From positions 3,565,736 through 3,629,735 of the forward strand of contig JAUEDM010000007.1 in NCBI GenBank assembly GCA_033439685.1: a DNA stretch of 64,000 nucleotides. Direction: 5' to 3'. The stretch comes from Apodospora peruviana (lineage: Eukaryota > Ascomycota > Sordariomycetes > Sordariales > Lasiosphaeriaceae). The notes below the pieces were generated by a model that made no database searches, was not told the origin of the DNA, and worked only from the letters and a program-made list of their open reading frames with translations. Positions 23,711 through 34,967 of this stretch are shown here, one piece after another. The position numbers were made by a program, and so were the translations under genes. The first letter of the stretch is position 1. Each line of letters opens with the position of its first letter.

Positions 23711-25811
23711 TAAGGAAAATTCCGGGAACGCCGGTACGGATTGGCCCTGGACGACTCCCCGGACTCCGCGCGTTTGGCGGGTTTGGTTTATGTCGCGTTT
23801 GGGAGTTTTGGTTCACAGCTGGACTGTGTGAAGTTGTGGCACTGATCGAGTGTAGCTTTATAGATTTCTGTGAAATATCAGAACCGTCGCGAACGTGCTC
23901 AAAACCCGCGGAACATCTCTCCAGAGGACGCTGTTTCCATCCAAATGACCTCGAATCCAGCAGCTTCCAAGGTACCGGTTGAGCACAATCGCTATTTCCA
24001 TGCGCATGGCGACCATGTGAAGACCTCGTTTCTTTTACGCAGGCAGAGCAACCATCATCCGTCTTTCAACGTTGGCCCGTGAGCATCTCCTTAAGGAGAT
24101 GACCTGACAGGTTGGATGGCGGGCAGCATCACCGGCTTCCCCTTTGTTGTGTCATGATTTGACACATGCAAGCAGACCGTGACGAGACACCTGCTCGTGG
24201 AGGTTGATACCTATCATGTTTACATATATACTGCGGCACGTGAGATGGGTACTGCCGCTCTTGTACATTTCTATCGTGCGTCCAGTTGGAGACATTGTTG
24301 GCGGCTGGTAATGTGCATTGCTCTGAAGGCGGGGATGCTTGGTTTGCTTATATTCAACGTTTGACGCGCGCGATGGGTGCTGTCGCAGAGCCCGAGAGTC
24401 AGACGCTGGTATATCTTGTCGCGCCGCGTGGTCGAGAACATGTTTGCGATCACTTGCCATCTCTGTTCATTACCTTACTCGAGGAGCCGGTGACGCTGGG
24501 TCACTTTACGACAAGGGTCGATGATGGTTGTTTGATATTTAAATGGCCGGTGTATTAGATCGCCAAGCCTCGTCAATGAAGGATGTTAAGTCTTGTAAAG
24601 GCAAACGAGATTCAGACAACAGACCATACGATTCTGAGGCTGAGTTCGAGAACTCTTTCCTGCAGCTCATTCTTGGGGATCTGGGTCACCAGTAGAGTAG
24701 GTCCCATGAGGCTGTCGTTGGATAACGTCTCGCTCTAAAGGTGATGAGCATCATGGCACACAATCTTTGCCGAGCCCTCGAAAGAAGTGAACTGATGAGA
24801 CAGGTTGCTCTCGAAGTCATCTCCTGCCCCATCAGACCGCACACCTGGGTCTGCTGGTCTCTCTCAATCGCTGCCACATAAGCCCGCGATTGTATGACCA
24901 ACAACGACCGCGATAACGGCCAAGACGTCCATGTCCGTAATAAACGACCCGGGACATACGTCCTCAAATTCTCGCAAACATCGCCCTCGATCAATCGCCC
25001 GCATATTGGTTGTATGGAATATTGAGACGGTTTGCTTGACCGCTACATGGCGGACTTCCATCCATGATTCCCATCAAGGGCATCAATCACCGAATTCAGC
25101 TGCATGGCTATCGCTTGGCACGTTCGATTTGGCTTTACGCACTTAAGCTTTCTTGAGAAAGACGCGTTGGTTGGTTACTTCTCTTTGGGACGCTAGTGAG
25201 CTTGGGAATTAGATTCCGCGGGTGTGGCGTGCGTGGATGCAGGGGCTGACCGGGGTCAACCACGCGGATGGCGTTCATATTTTTGGTTCATCATTTTACC
25301 GCCATGAGATTTTCTCGACTTCTCCGTCTCTCATCTTGTAACCAGCAGGGAACAAATGCACAGTCTGGTGACGGGAATATCAATATTTTCTTTCCCACCA
25401 TGCAACCCTTACCAAAGCAGGCGCAATCTTTAATATTCAACCCCTGGCGCACTCGACAGATCTGTCGTTCAGCTCTTGGCAGGGAGACGACGCCGCCGCG
25501 CTATTGAGCCCCTAACCCCATATAGATATATCGCAATAATCCGAGGTCTGGGCTGGGGCCCGGACCGAAAGATACTCGCGCGGTTCAGGGACACCGGGTG
25601 CACAAACTGGCCAAATATTTGACGCAGGGGAACATGGGGAAGAGGTCACGATGGAGGTTGACCGACTTGTTGGAATTTGCAAGGCGGGACTATTTGCTCT
25701 CACTCACCGGTGAGCGAGCAAAATAAACATGAGACGTTCGCTCCGCTCTCTACCTCTATCGCACCTTGCTCTCCAAGGCGTTTCTCGCCCGCCTCCGCTC
25801 TTTTCTAAACC
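23711..25811. other. Intergenic with possible gene debris
   Basis: About 2.1 kb. The plus-strand frame at 24286-24558 (ending in CLIFKWPVY) has protein-like composition but no family match and no start context; it may be debris. The rest shows nothing supported. The last 100 bases are the leader of the PAN/PLA2-like gene. Confidence 0.4.
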
Positions 25812-28800
25812 ATGATGCCGTCGACCGTCAAGTGGGCCACTGGCGCCGCTCTTTTCCTATGTCTTTCCTCACCTGCTCTCCCCCAGAGCTCGGACAACCA
25901 GCCTCTTAGCTGCGTCGACAACCACCACAACGGAACCATCTATACCGTCACGCCGGGTGGCGTGAACGAGTACGACATTCTCTGCGGAATCGACTATGCC
26001 GGCGCTGACATTGGGGCGGCCCACGCCAACTCGTTCGAGCATTGCATCGAAATGTGCGACGAGACCGAAGGCTGCATCGTCGTGTCCTACGGCGGTGGCC
26101 TTGGCGGCGGTGGCTGCTGGATGAAGAATAAGCTCAACACCGCCAACCCCAATGGTGGTATCTGGACCGCCCGCAGCAGGAACCTTCCCGAGCCGCCTGT
26201 GTCGTGTGAGGACAACCGCAGCAACGGCACAATGTATACGTCGGCTACTGGCGGAGAGTTTCTTGTTCTTTGTGGTGTCGACCATGGTGGTGGTGACATG
26301 GGTGTTCAAGACATCAAGACGTTTGCTGGCTGCATGGACAAGTGCGATTCGACTCCCGGCTGCGTCGATGTCTCATATGTGGGCACCGCATGTTATCTCA
26401 AGAGTCAACTTGGTCCTCTAAACCACGCTGGTCATGTCTGGACTGGTCGCCGTGTCTCGTCGTCGTCGTCTTCCACCTCCTCTTCCTCGACGTCTTCAGC
26501 CTCAAGCTCAACCGCCGCCGCCGCCGCTCCAACTTCTACCGATGCCCCCACCTGTGAACAAAACGCAAGCGATGGCACATCATACCTAACTGGGTCTAAC
26601 AGCGTTTGGGAAATCGTCTGCGGCCGCGAATACTACGGTGGCGACCTCCGGCGCGAGACACATGCCACCTTCCAGGCCTGCATCGAATCCTGCGACGCCG
26701 ACACGGAATGTGTTGACGTGTCATATGTCGGCCAGGACTGCTGGATGAAGAAGTCGGTCTCGGGCAGCCTCGTCCACGCCCCTCACGCATGGACAGCCAA
26801 AAAGGCGCGCAGTTATCCCTCGGCTTCGACCACCAGGACGGCAACCCCAGCACCGACAGCCACCTCACATCCCTCAGTCCTCACCTGCGCAGACAAGGCA
26901 GACGATGGCAAGACATACACGACGGACAACGGCAGGATGTACGAGATTCACTGTGGTGCTGATTTTGCCGGTGGCGATCTCCAAGCCAAGTCGGTCCCCA
27001 GCTTTGAGGACTGCATGCACTACTGTGATGCTCTCGAGGCATGTCTCGGCGTGTCCTACGCCAGCCCCCAACGCTGCTACCCCAAGAGCAAGCTCAACGA
27101 CGTGACTACCGACCGGCCGTGGGTCTGGGGCGCCCGGTTCGTTGGCATTGCTCCGCCCCTGGTGCCCTCTGGCACCGCCGGCGACAGTCCTCCCATTGAC
27201 ACGGCCACCGTGGTCATGCCCGAGGATCCTGAGTGGACGGCAACGTACACTTGGTATGAACAAGAGCTGCCGACATTTACGTCGACGCCAGTGGAAATGC
27301 CACCGAATCCGACGGGGACGCCGGTTTGTGTTGCCAATCCGGCTGCTACACCTGATGCCACCTTTGTAAGTGTTTTAGGGTTTCTGAAAAAAGGCAGTGC
27401 TGATTTCGCAACTTTCAGCACCTGATCGACATTAACCGCGGCTTTATCGTGAACCGCGGTGACCGCCCCGGCAACCCTGAAAACCCCACGTCTGAGGAAG
27501 AAGCCAATGCCCTTTTGGATACCATCGACAGCTGGGCCCCCTCTCTCTACACATGGGAACACCCCACCGGCGCACCCGAGGGTCTCTATGACATCGTACT
27601 CAACGACGACACCGGCAAGCACTATCTCTCGGTAACCTCGGACGGCGAGGTTGTCTTTGCGTCCGAGTCGTCGGCCTCGACCACCGTCTTCTCGGCCGGC
27701 TGCAACGGCCACGTCACCATCCACCGCAACAACATCCAGTCCGGCTGGGTCGCCAACGACGAGGGCTTCACCACCGTCATTCCGTACACCACCGACGACC
27801 GCATCATCGTCCTGCCCCCCGACCTGCGCACGCCCGCGGTGCTCTCCGAGCCTGAGAAACGGTCGCTCCGCCAGTCGTTCCGTCGAGAGCTGGGCTACAT
27901 GCCCCGCTGCCCCCTCCGCGGCCCCGACATCTTTGCCGTGCCGAACCCGTTCCGCCGCGCGGAGAACCCCAATGGCTGCGGCTCGGGCGACACGGGCGGA
28001 CTGGTTCCCGACCTGAACTGGGGCCACTGCTGCGACGCGCACGACAACTGCTTCGACAACTGCGACAAGACCTTCCAGGGCTGCAACAACGAGTTCCTGG
28101 GCTGCATGCATGCGCAGTGCCGCGCCGACATCAAGTGGTGGAACTTTTGGATGTACCCGGGGTGCGTGGCCGTTGCCAACTTCTACTGGCTCTTTGTGTC
28201 GTCACCGGCGGGGGTCGTGGCTTTTTACGACGCCAACTCGGACAGGTGCGCCTGCCCGTGCAAGAACCCGTCGGTCGAGGTGTTTTGCCCCAAGCCCGGC
28301 ACGGCGCACGAGGTCGAGTGCCGCAACGTGCGCCAGTCGGACAACAACAACTGCGGCGGCTGCGGCTGGACGTGCCCCTACAAGACGCGCTGCTCGCGCG
28401 ACGCGTGCGTGTGCCAAGACGACCGCTGCGGGAACGTGTGCCTAGACCTCAAGACACACCCGAATAACTGCGGCAGGTGTGGCAACCGGTGCGCCTCGGG
28501 CTTCTGCTGGCAGGGCATGTGCTACGACCCGCCCGAAAACCCCGAGTTCTGCATCCCCGGCCAGGGCCTGGTCAATGGCAACTTCCCCAACGGCAACGGG
28601 ACCGGTTGGTCCAGCGAGGGCAGCACCTCCAACACGCGACTCAGCTTTGGGACCGACGGCACCGCCAAGATGGACATGTGGCCGGGCAGCGAGGAGTGGA
28701 CCTTGGGCGGCGGGTATACCGCGTCGGCTATGCTCAAGACGACGGCTCGGCTGTGTGCTGGCGTGACGTATGATCTCACGTTCAAGGTGAAACAGAGCTG

Positions 28801-29077
28801 GACCGGCTCAGCTGAGGCCCCTGGTTGCTTCGTGTTGATACGTGTGGGTGGCCGCGACGCCTTATCTAGCCCATTAATGGGGTTCCCCCTAGCGTCGGAG
28901 ACCGCGTGGACAGACCGTGGCCCATTTATGATCAGCCCTTTCCAGGAGGGACAGGGTACCATCGTCAATAAAGTCTACCTTGGCATCGAGCTTATTTTTG
29001 ATCTTATATGTATTAGTATTAGGAGCGGCGGGACGGCACAGCTGGCGTTGGCGGATGTTAGTCTCCATCCAGCGTAG
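25812..29077 (+). CDS. Secreted protein: four PAN/apple-like repeats plus phospholipase A2-like core
   Basis: Exons 25812-27365 and 27419-29077 (53-base intron, GTAAGT/TTTCAG, phase 0) give 1070 residues. A signal peptide covers about 1-25. Four homologous repeats of about 85 residues start near 32, 131, 246 and 357; each opens with C-x-D/Q-N/K and NGT/DGT and ends in a WTxR/K-type segment with CDxxxxCxxVSY inside, as in PAN/apple modules that bind protein or sugar. A Ser/Thr/Ala linker lies at about 217-245. Near 704-730 the stretch NGCGSGDTGG then CCDAHDNC has the calcium loop and the His-Asp pair (about His726-Asp727) of secreted phospholipase A2. Two NNCG-x-CG-type knots follow (about 828 and 867), then a beta-rich C-terminal domain with carbohydrate-binding character. 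Role inferred: extracellular phospholipid hydrolysis, perhaps at surfaces or against other organisms. Intact. Confidence 0.85.
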
Positions 29078-30300
29078 AAGTGGGACAGGCAAAGGCAGAG
29101 AGGGTGGTGGAAAGGTCGGAAATAAGGCAGAGTACTTTAGTCTTTATAGTTACCCTACCTAGGATTTATTTCGCTGCTATAATTACATCCATGATTCTCC
29201 ATTCATGATATTCTATCATATTGTCCCAGCCTTTGCTTAATTCTATTGCTGGCAATAACTGCTCAGGAGGTTCTGGCTCGTGAGCTCGAAAGTCTCGAGC
29301 AGGTCTTGGCTGAGCACCCCTCGGAGCTGGACAAGTTCAACGCGCCGATCAAAGACAGATTGATCGAGTTCCAGAGCCATGGGCTCACGCATCCATTCTT
29401 TCGCTGGCAGCTGAGTAAGGGAGACCCTGTGATCTTGACGGTAGGACAACACAAGGAGATGGTTGCCGGGCTCGTGGCAAACAAACTACTTTTGCACTTC
29501 AACGCAACACAACTACCGAGGTAGGTAGGTACTTGGTCCAACCTTCAACAAACAATGGGAACTACACGTTACAATCCCATCTGCAAACGCCCATCAAGGG
29601 ATTTCCACCACCCGCGTGATATCAATCTCATCCAAGGAGGTTCCCTGGCGATACGGGACCACAAAGAGTGGTACTGGCATGCAACATCGCACAGCCGACT
29701 ATCCGTAATCCTGCTCTACCAAGCTACGGAACCATATAAGAAAAACGTGGGATATTACCTCCTCAAGAACCTCCCTGACTCACTGATTTACACCCGCACT
29801 CCTTGCTTGCACTACCATGTGCACAAGACATTCACTGCATATCTCCTAGGTGTCCAGTGACTGGCCAAATCCGGCCTTGCTTGATCATCCCACCGGGAAC
29901 CCATGACCTCCCACAATGCCAAAGAGGGGAAAAAATGAGAGAGCGCGCGATTTGAAAAATGAGGGAGACAAGGGAGGATGGAATATCCATCCAATCGTCC
30001 CTGCAGTGAATGCAGTGTTATAAAAGTCACAAGCCGTGCTACGTAAAAAACTCTATCTCGAATCCACAACTTTCTTCTCTAGTGGCTACCTACATCTACG
30101 TGGCTGCTGATAAATAACTCTCGTCGATATAGATCAACTTTGTTCTCCACTGCTCGGCCTACCCACAAGCCTCCACGAGAATTCTGCCGTCATCTTTTAG
30201 CAACACTTTGAAGTCAACAACCTTACTTGGTTTTGTAGGGATCCAGAGGAGTTACTACAAAGACCCTTGCGGACATTCACTACCGGCAGAGATACACAGC
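29078..30300. other. Intergenic with a start-less reading frame
   Basis: A plus-strand frame at 29246-29524 (92 codons, helical and protein-like) has no ATG near its beginning and no splice partner was found, so it may be a gene fragment. TATAAAA at 30019-30025 lies about 280 bases before the GH2 relic's start. Nothing else is supported. Confidence 0.4.
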
Positions 30301-32299
30301 ATGGATCTCATGCTCCTCCTCTTTGCCTTGCTTTGGGTATTGGCCCCAGCGACCGTAACAGCTTCCTTGATCCACAGAAGAACCGCGGCTCACCCAGATC
30401 TACCCCTGGAACCAATAACATTGCCAGAGTCCCGTACCAACTTCTCACTCCCCCGCTGGACACCCCTTGGACCAAGGAGGTAGGCACCAACCCCTGGCCA
30501 CAGCATCCCAGACCTCGTCTCGTAAGAGAGGACTGGGTCTCTCCCAATGGCATCTGGGGCTTTCAGTGCGCCCACAGCGGGGATGATCTGAACAATACCA
30601 CACCGCCGCCCCATCCTTGATCGATGCCACAGGAGGTGTTGATCCCGTCCTGCATCGAGAGCGGCATTTCAGGGATCATGGCCAATAGATCTGATATCAA
30701 GTACATGTGGTTCGGAACTAACTTCACACTCCCATCAAGCTGGAACAAAGATAATCGAGTTATACTCATATTTGAGGCCGTGGACTACGAAGCGACCGTG
30801 TTTGTCAATGGAAAGAGGGTTGGTTTCAACCGTGGGGGATACTTTCGCTTCTCTCTTGATGTCACAGATGTCCCCAATTCTAAGGGAAGCAATGACTTGT
30901 AAGTCCAAAATAATTGCTGCAGTCAAGATAAGAAAAGGCCCATCTAACGAAACATGTCACTTCGCACAGACAAGTCTTTGTATTTGACCCAACAGATGCA
31001 AAGGGGTACGCCATCCCCCACGGGAAGCGGACTTTGAATCCCTCTCACATCTTTTACACCCCATGCTCTGGCATCTGGCAATCCATCTGGCTCGAGAGGG
31101 TCCCCATTGATCATGTTACCGAGCTGGATATTACACCTGGCATGAATGGTGATGGTAAGAGTTTTCCAACCCTGCCCTCTCGTAGAGCCACTCCTCAGGC
31201 CTGAGATAAAATCATAAAACTGACAATACCTGGTAGTCTCTCTCTTCGTCCACATTTCCACGGATACGATTGTCCCAGTCGAGACCTCCATCTTGGACGG
31301 AAACACCGGCGGGGATGAAGTTCTCCTTACCCACAAGTTCTGGTCAAACCAACCTGTAACCTTCAACTTCGCCTCCCCCAAGCTGTGGACCCCTGACACG
31401 CCACATCTCTACAACATCAGCCTCAAGATGGGACACGACACTGTGCGCAGCTACACTGGCTTTCGTACCATCGAGACCGGCGTAGTAAAGGGCATCAAGG
31501 GACCTCTCCTGAACGGCAAGTTCGTATTCAGTTCGGCACCTTGGATCAAGGATACTGGCCTGACGGAATCCATACCCCACCCACGCTGGAGGCCATGGTT
31601 TGGGATCTCCAGGAGTACCCCAAGTTCCATATTGCGGAGAATATCAGACTGGCTGATCCGACCAAGCTGATTAATGCCGTTACGGGATGGCATGACAATG
31701 GAGCTGGTGATTTCCACGTATGTATTCCTCGGCCTCATCACAGTCCCGAGTTTCGATTTGTGTGAAGTAAACCGGCTGACTGACAACTCTTCATGCCAAA
31801 GGATAACCACCACTACGCAGACCCCCAATGCGGGCCCCCCTGGTCTTCGATCTTGTCAACACCCTATGACCCCAAACGGATCGGGTTCCATGGAAAGTAT
31901 GGCGGTCTAGGCCATGTCCTAGCCCAGGAGAAGTAAGGCCTCCCCATCACCCCTGTATGCAATGCATCCCAATGAAAGATACATGTATCTAACACTGTAT
32001 AATTACTTACACATAATAGCCTCTGGCCTGTCCAAGCAGCCGTATACGCCATCAACCAAACCTACGAGATCAATGCCGACCTCCCCGCGTATCACTACCG
32101 CGCCCACGTCTTGTTCAACCTGCTCAAGGACCAAGTGGCCGATCACGCCTGCAGCGGGGCCGTGTGCACGCAGACGACAGATGTCGAGGGGGAGGTAAAC
32201 GGACTGGCTACCTACGATAGGCGAATCATCCGCATTGATTAGGACAAGTGGAAGGAGGATATCAAGGCGTTGTTTGATGCTGCTGCTATTAGGGCCTGA
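30301..32299 (+). pseudogene. Glycoside hydrolase family 2 (beta-galactosidase/glucuronidase-like), broken
   Basis: Begins with a signal peptide (MDLMLLLFALLWVLAPATV). The sugar-binding domain is in the next frame (TPWTKEVGTNPWPQHPRPR), then a TGA at 30618-30620, then the jelly-roll segment VDYEATVFVNGKRVGF. Introns still have correct consensus and phase (30899-30969, 31155-31236, about 31718-31802, about 31930-32017). Lesions: a frameshift between the leader and residue 50, the TGA, a one-base deletion near 31530 (FVF/FGTLDQG junction), a large internal deletion just after EAMVWDLQ that removes most of the TIM-barrel with the acid/base Glu, a Lys in GKYGG where relatives have the nucleophile Glu (GEFGG), and a TAG at 32240-32242. 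Not functional. Confidence 0.85.
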
Positions 32300-33061
32300 A
32301 GGAACTGAAGGGCTGGAATGATGAAGAGAGACAATGGGTCTCTTGAGTTTACTACTATCGACTTGAGGCTGCTGCCATTGGTTATCCATTACCTACCTTA
32401 CTCAGGATATGCAAGTCTTGTATAGAATAGCCAGGTGTATTCCTTGTTACTACTCTTGACGTCTTATTTTATTCACGGAATGGTACACCTGTCAATCGTC
32501 CATATCACTGCCTCTCAACGCTCCGGGGACTGAGGGGTCTTTGGGAACCTCATGACGAGGTCGAGCGAGACGCTTTGCACCCGTTTAATTATGTGTTTGT
32601 TACTTACCTCCCCCCTACTCTGCTAGATGATATCCAGTGGCCCAAAAATTTACAACGGTACTGGGAGATTATCGTACCCCAGGTCATTTTGTTTCAATAC
32701 CCTATTTACATGCTTTTTATCGGCTGAAACGGCACCAGATGTGGACCCCTTGTCCGCGCTAACGACTTTCTTGAGTAAACTGTATTGTACGGAGAATTAC
32801 ACACAGGACCTAATTAGGTAAATAGGCGAATACGAGTAAGTACCTAGTAATTACCATCTCCACCATCTTAGCGCTTCTGCCTGCCAATTTCCAAGGGTCC
32901 AAGAATCTTGGGTGGAAATAGTTCGACGATGCGATGGATACCGAGTCTATATTTAAACCTCCCCATTCCAGCTCTGATGTCCGACGACACACTTCACACA
33001 ATTCAACATCACAGACCACCTTCACACACTGCAGTCTACCACGTTAGAAGGGAGCAAAACA
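32300..33061. other. Intergenic; promoter of the F-box-like gene
   Basis: Holds a TATATTTAAA element at 32948-32957, about 105 bases before the ATG at 33062. No other gene is seen. Confidence 0.5.
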
Positions 33062-34410
33062 ATGCCCTCCCTGGCAACTCTCCCGGCCGTAATCATTGGC
33101 CAAATCGCCAGCAAGCTTTGTCTTTGCCGGCACTGCGCCGGACCCGATGCCCTTCCACGATGTCGTTCAAGCAACAGGTGCTTCCCCGTCAGCTGCCATT
33201 GTTTCTGCGACCCCAACAAGGACAAGCCCGACCCTCCTTTCGATCCAAGGACGCATACGAGGAATCTCTCCGCGTTAACCCTCACCTGCCGCCCTGTGAG
33301 GGACGCATCTCTACAGTATCTCTACCACCGGCCAGATCTGACGTATGTCTTGTACCAGCTCCTTGCTAACTCATGCCCTGAATGACGCTGACTACTGAGT
33401 ACAACAGAACCAAATGGCACCTCCTAGCCACCACCGCCCTCCTCAACCCCAGGCTCGCCTCCTTTGTCCGCGAGCTCTATCTACCAGAGGAATACACCCA
33501 CCCCAAATCCATGTCCGAGATCCCGCCCAACGTCCTGTCTTACTACCAGTCGGGTCTCTCCTCCGCCGGATTGACCTCCTTCCGCGAGCCAGATGCCCTA
33601 GTAACCACCCATACAGACGACGAGATCTCCCTCCTCGCCAGTCTCTTCCCCAACCTCGAATCTATCGAAGCAGTAATTGGGTACGATGAGAGTGACAACA
33701 GCGAGGACGACAAAACCTTTCATTTCCCCCCTCTGACGGCCGACAAGAAATGGTCTCGCCTGAGGAATGTAGAGTTGGTGTACTGGAATACAGAAGAGGG
33801 AATCAGACTCAGATGTCTGGTGGTTGATTTGCTTCACCGCGCGCCGAATCTGGAGAGGTTGGGGATTCACGGTCTGCGAGACAAACCGATGCACTATGAC
33901 GACATTTATGTGGACGGTGTGTTTGGAGAAGGACAGGTACAAGGGGATGAGATTGAGCTGATGGATCACGACCAGGAAGTTCAACAAGAAGATCAAGATC
34001 TTATGTCCGCCAAGACAACCCCAGTCCTCCCTCTCCTGACTCAGTTGAAGGAATTAGACCTTCAATGCACATCCATCGGCCCTAACGTCCTAGGAACCAT
34101 CCTCACCATGACGCCCAATATCGAGAGATTCCTATACTCCACAGGCGGTCGCAAGACGGGACCCTCGCAGTTCCACCACGCGCAGATGAGAGACGTCATG
34201 TTACGAAAACCAAACCTGAGACTGGAGCGTTTGAAGCATGTTGAGGTAGATTTCGGATGGGCCCACGAGTGTTTTGATTTCAAGCAGTTTCAGGCAAACT
34301 GGGACTGTGATGGTGTGGATGAGGACCTTGAGGAGTCGTATTATGGGACGGTAGAGAAGGATTTTGCGAGACGGGGGGTCAAGTTGGTTATGGGGGGTCC
34401 TACTTACTAG
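33062..34410 (+). CDS. F-box-like protein with leucine-rich C-terminal region
   Basis: Exons 33062-33342 and 33408-34410 are split by a 65-base intron (GTATGT donor, AACAG acceptor) and give 427 residues. The N terminus, LPAVIIGQIASKLC, has the Pro, Ile and spacing of an F-box helix 1, here followed by a Cys-rich insert (about residues 20-55). The region LTLTCRPVRDASLQYLYHRP is the usual helix leading from the F-box into repeats. The remainder resembles irregular fungal leucine-rich repeats (LPLLTQLKELDLQCTSI). Acidic stretches occur near 110 and 190-215. Such proteins are thought to present substrates to SCF ubiquitin ligases; the target is unknown. Gene intact. The F-box call is moderate because the insert breaks the usual length. 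Confidence 0.7.
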
Positions 34411-34967
34411 TAGTAGAGGTTGATAGGTTAATTAGTAGTAGTATATGTATATGTCAAAGGATGCCTCCTCTCTTCTGCCTTGGCCTCCCCTGCCGCCGTG
34501 CGCCTCCTCCTCTCCTACCTTGGACTTTTCGAATACACCATCCAGTGCAACCCAAAACGACTCAACAGATTGGGTAATGTAAAGGGCGAAACAGAAGGAG
34601 AACAAATTAGGAGGTTGTCATGATATCGTTGTACCCCTGAAGAAACTCGAGGTTTGAGTGCCAGAAAAGAGGGAGATTAAAACCAAGAATACAGAGTAGA
34701 ACATGCTCATATAAAGCCTGTCACGATTAGCGACCACTGGCGGGGGAGGATGAAAAAGAAACTAGGAGAAGATCTCAAGCCATGGCGGTTCCAAGCAAAA
34801 TGGGGACCAGAGAAAAGAATTCACTTACGGAACAGAGTCCAAGATAATGAAGAATTGCCCCGATCTACATGAATTTGAAGAGTTAGCAAATGAAAATATT
34901 GGTAGGTCGGTCAACAGGGTCATGTGTCATAAATACCTATGCGGATCAGAGGGTCAAAATGACTCTA
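34411..34967. other. Spacer, possible 3' region of the LINE
   Basis: No gene. The LINE reading frame ends at 34968 and its 3' untranslated region and any poly-A tail would fall here (as T-rich + strand). No clear long T tract or target duplication was found, so the 3' end may be truncated. Confidence 0.4.

Noticed and set aside
23711..24560. A second 2EXR relic in the frame 24286-24558
   Set aside because: Composition is protein-like but the defining motif is missing.
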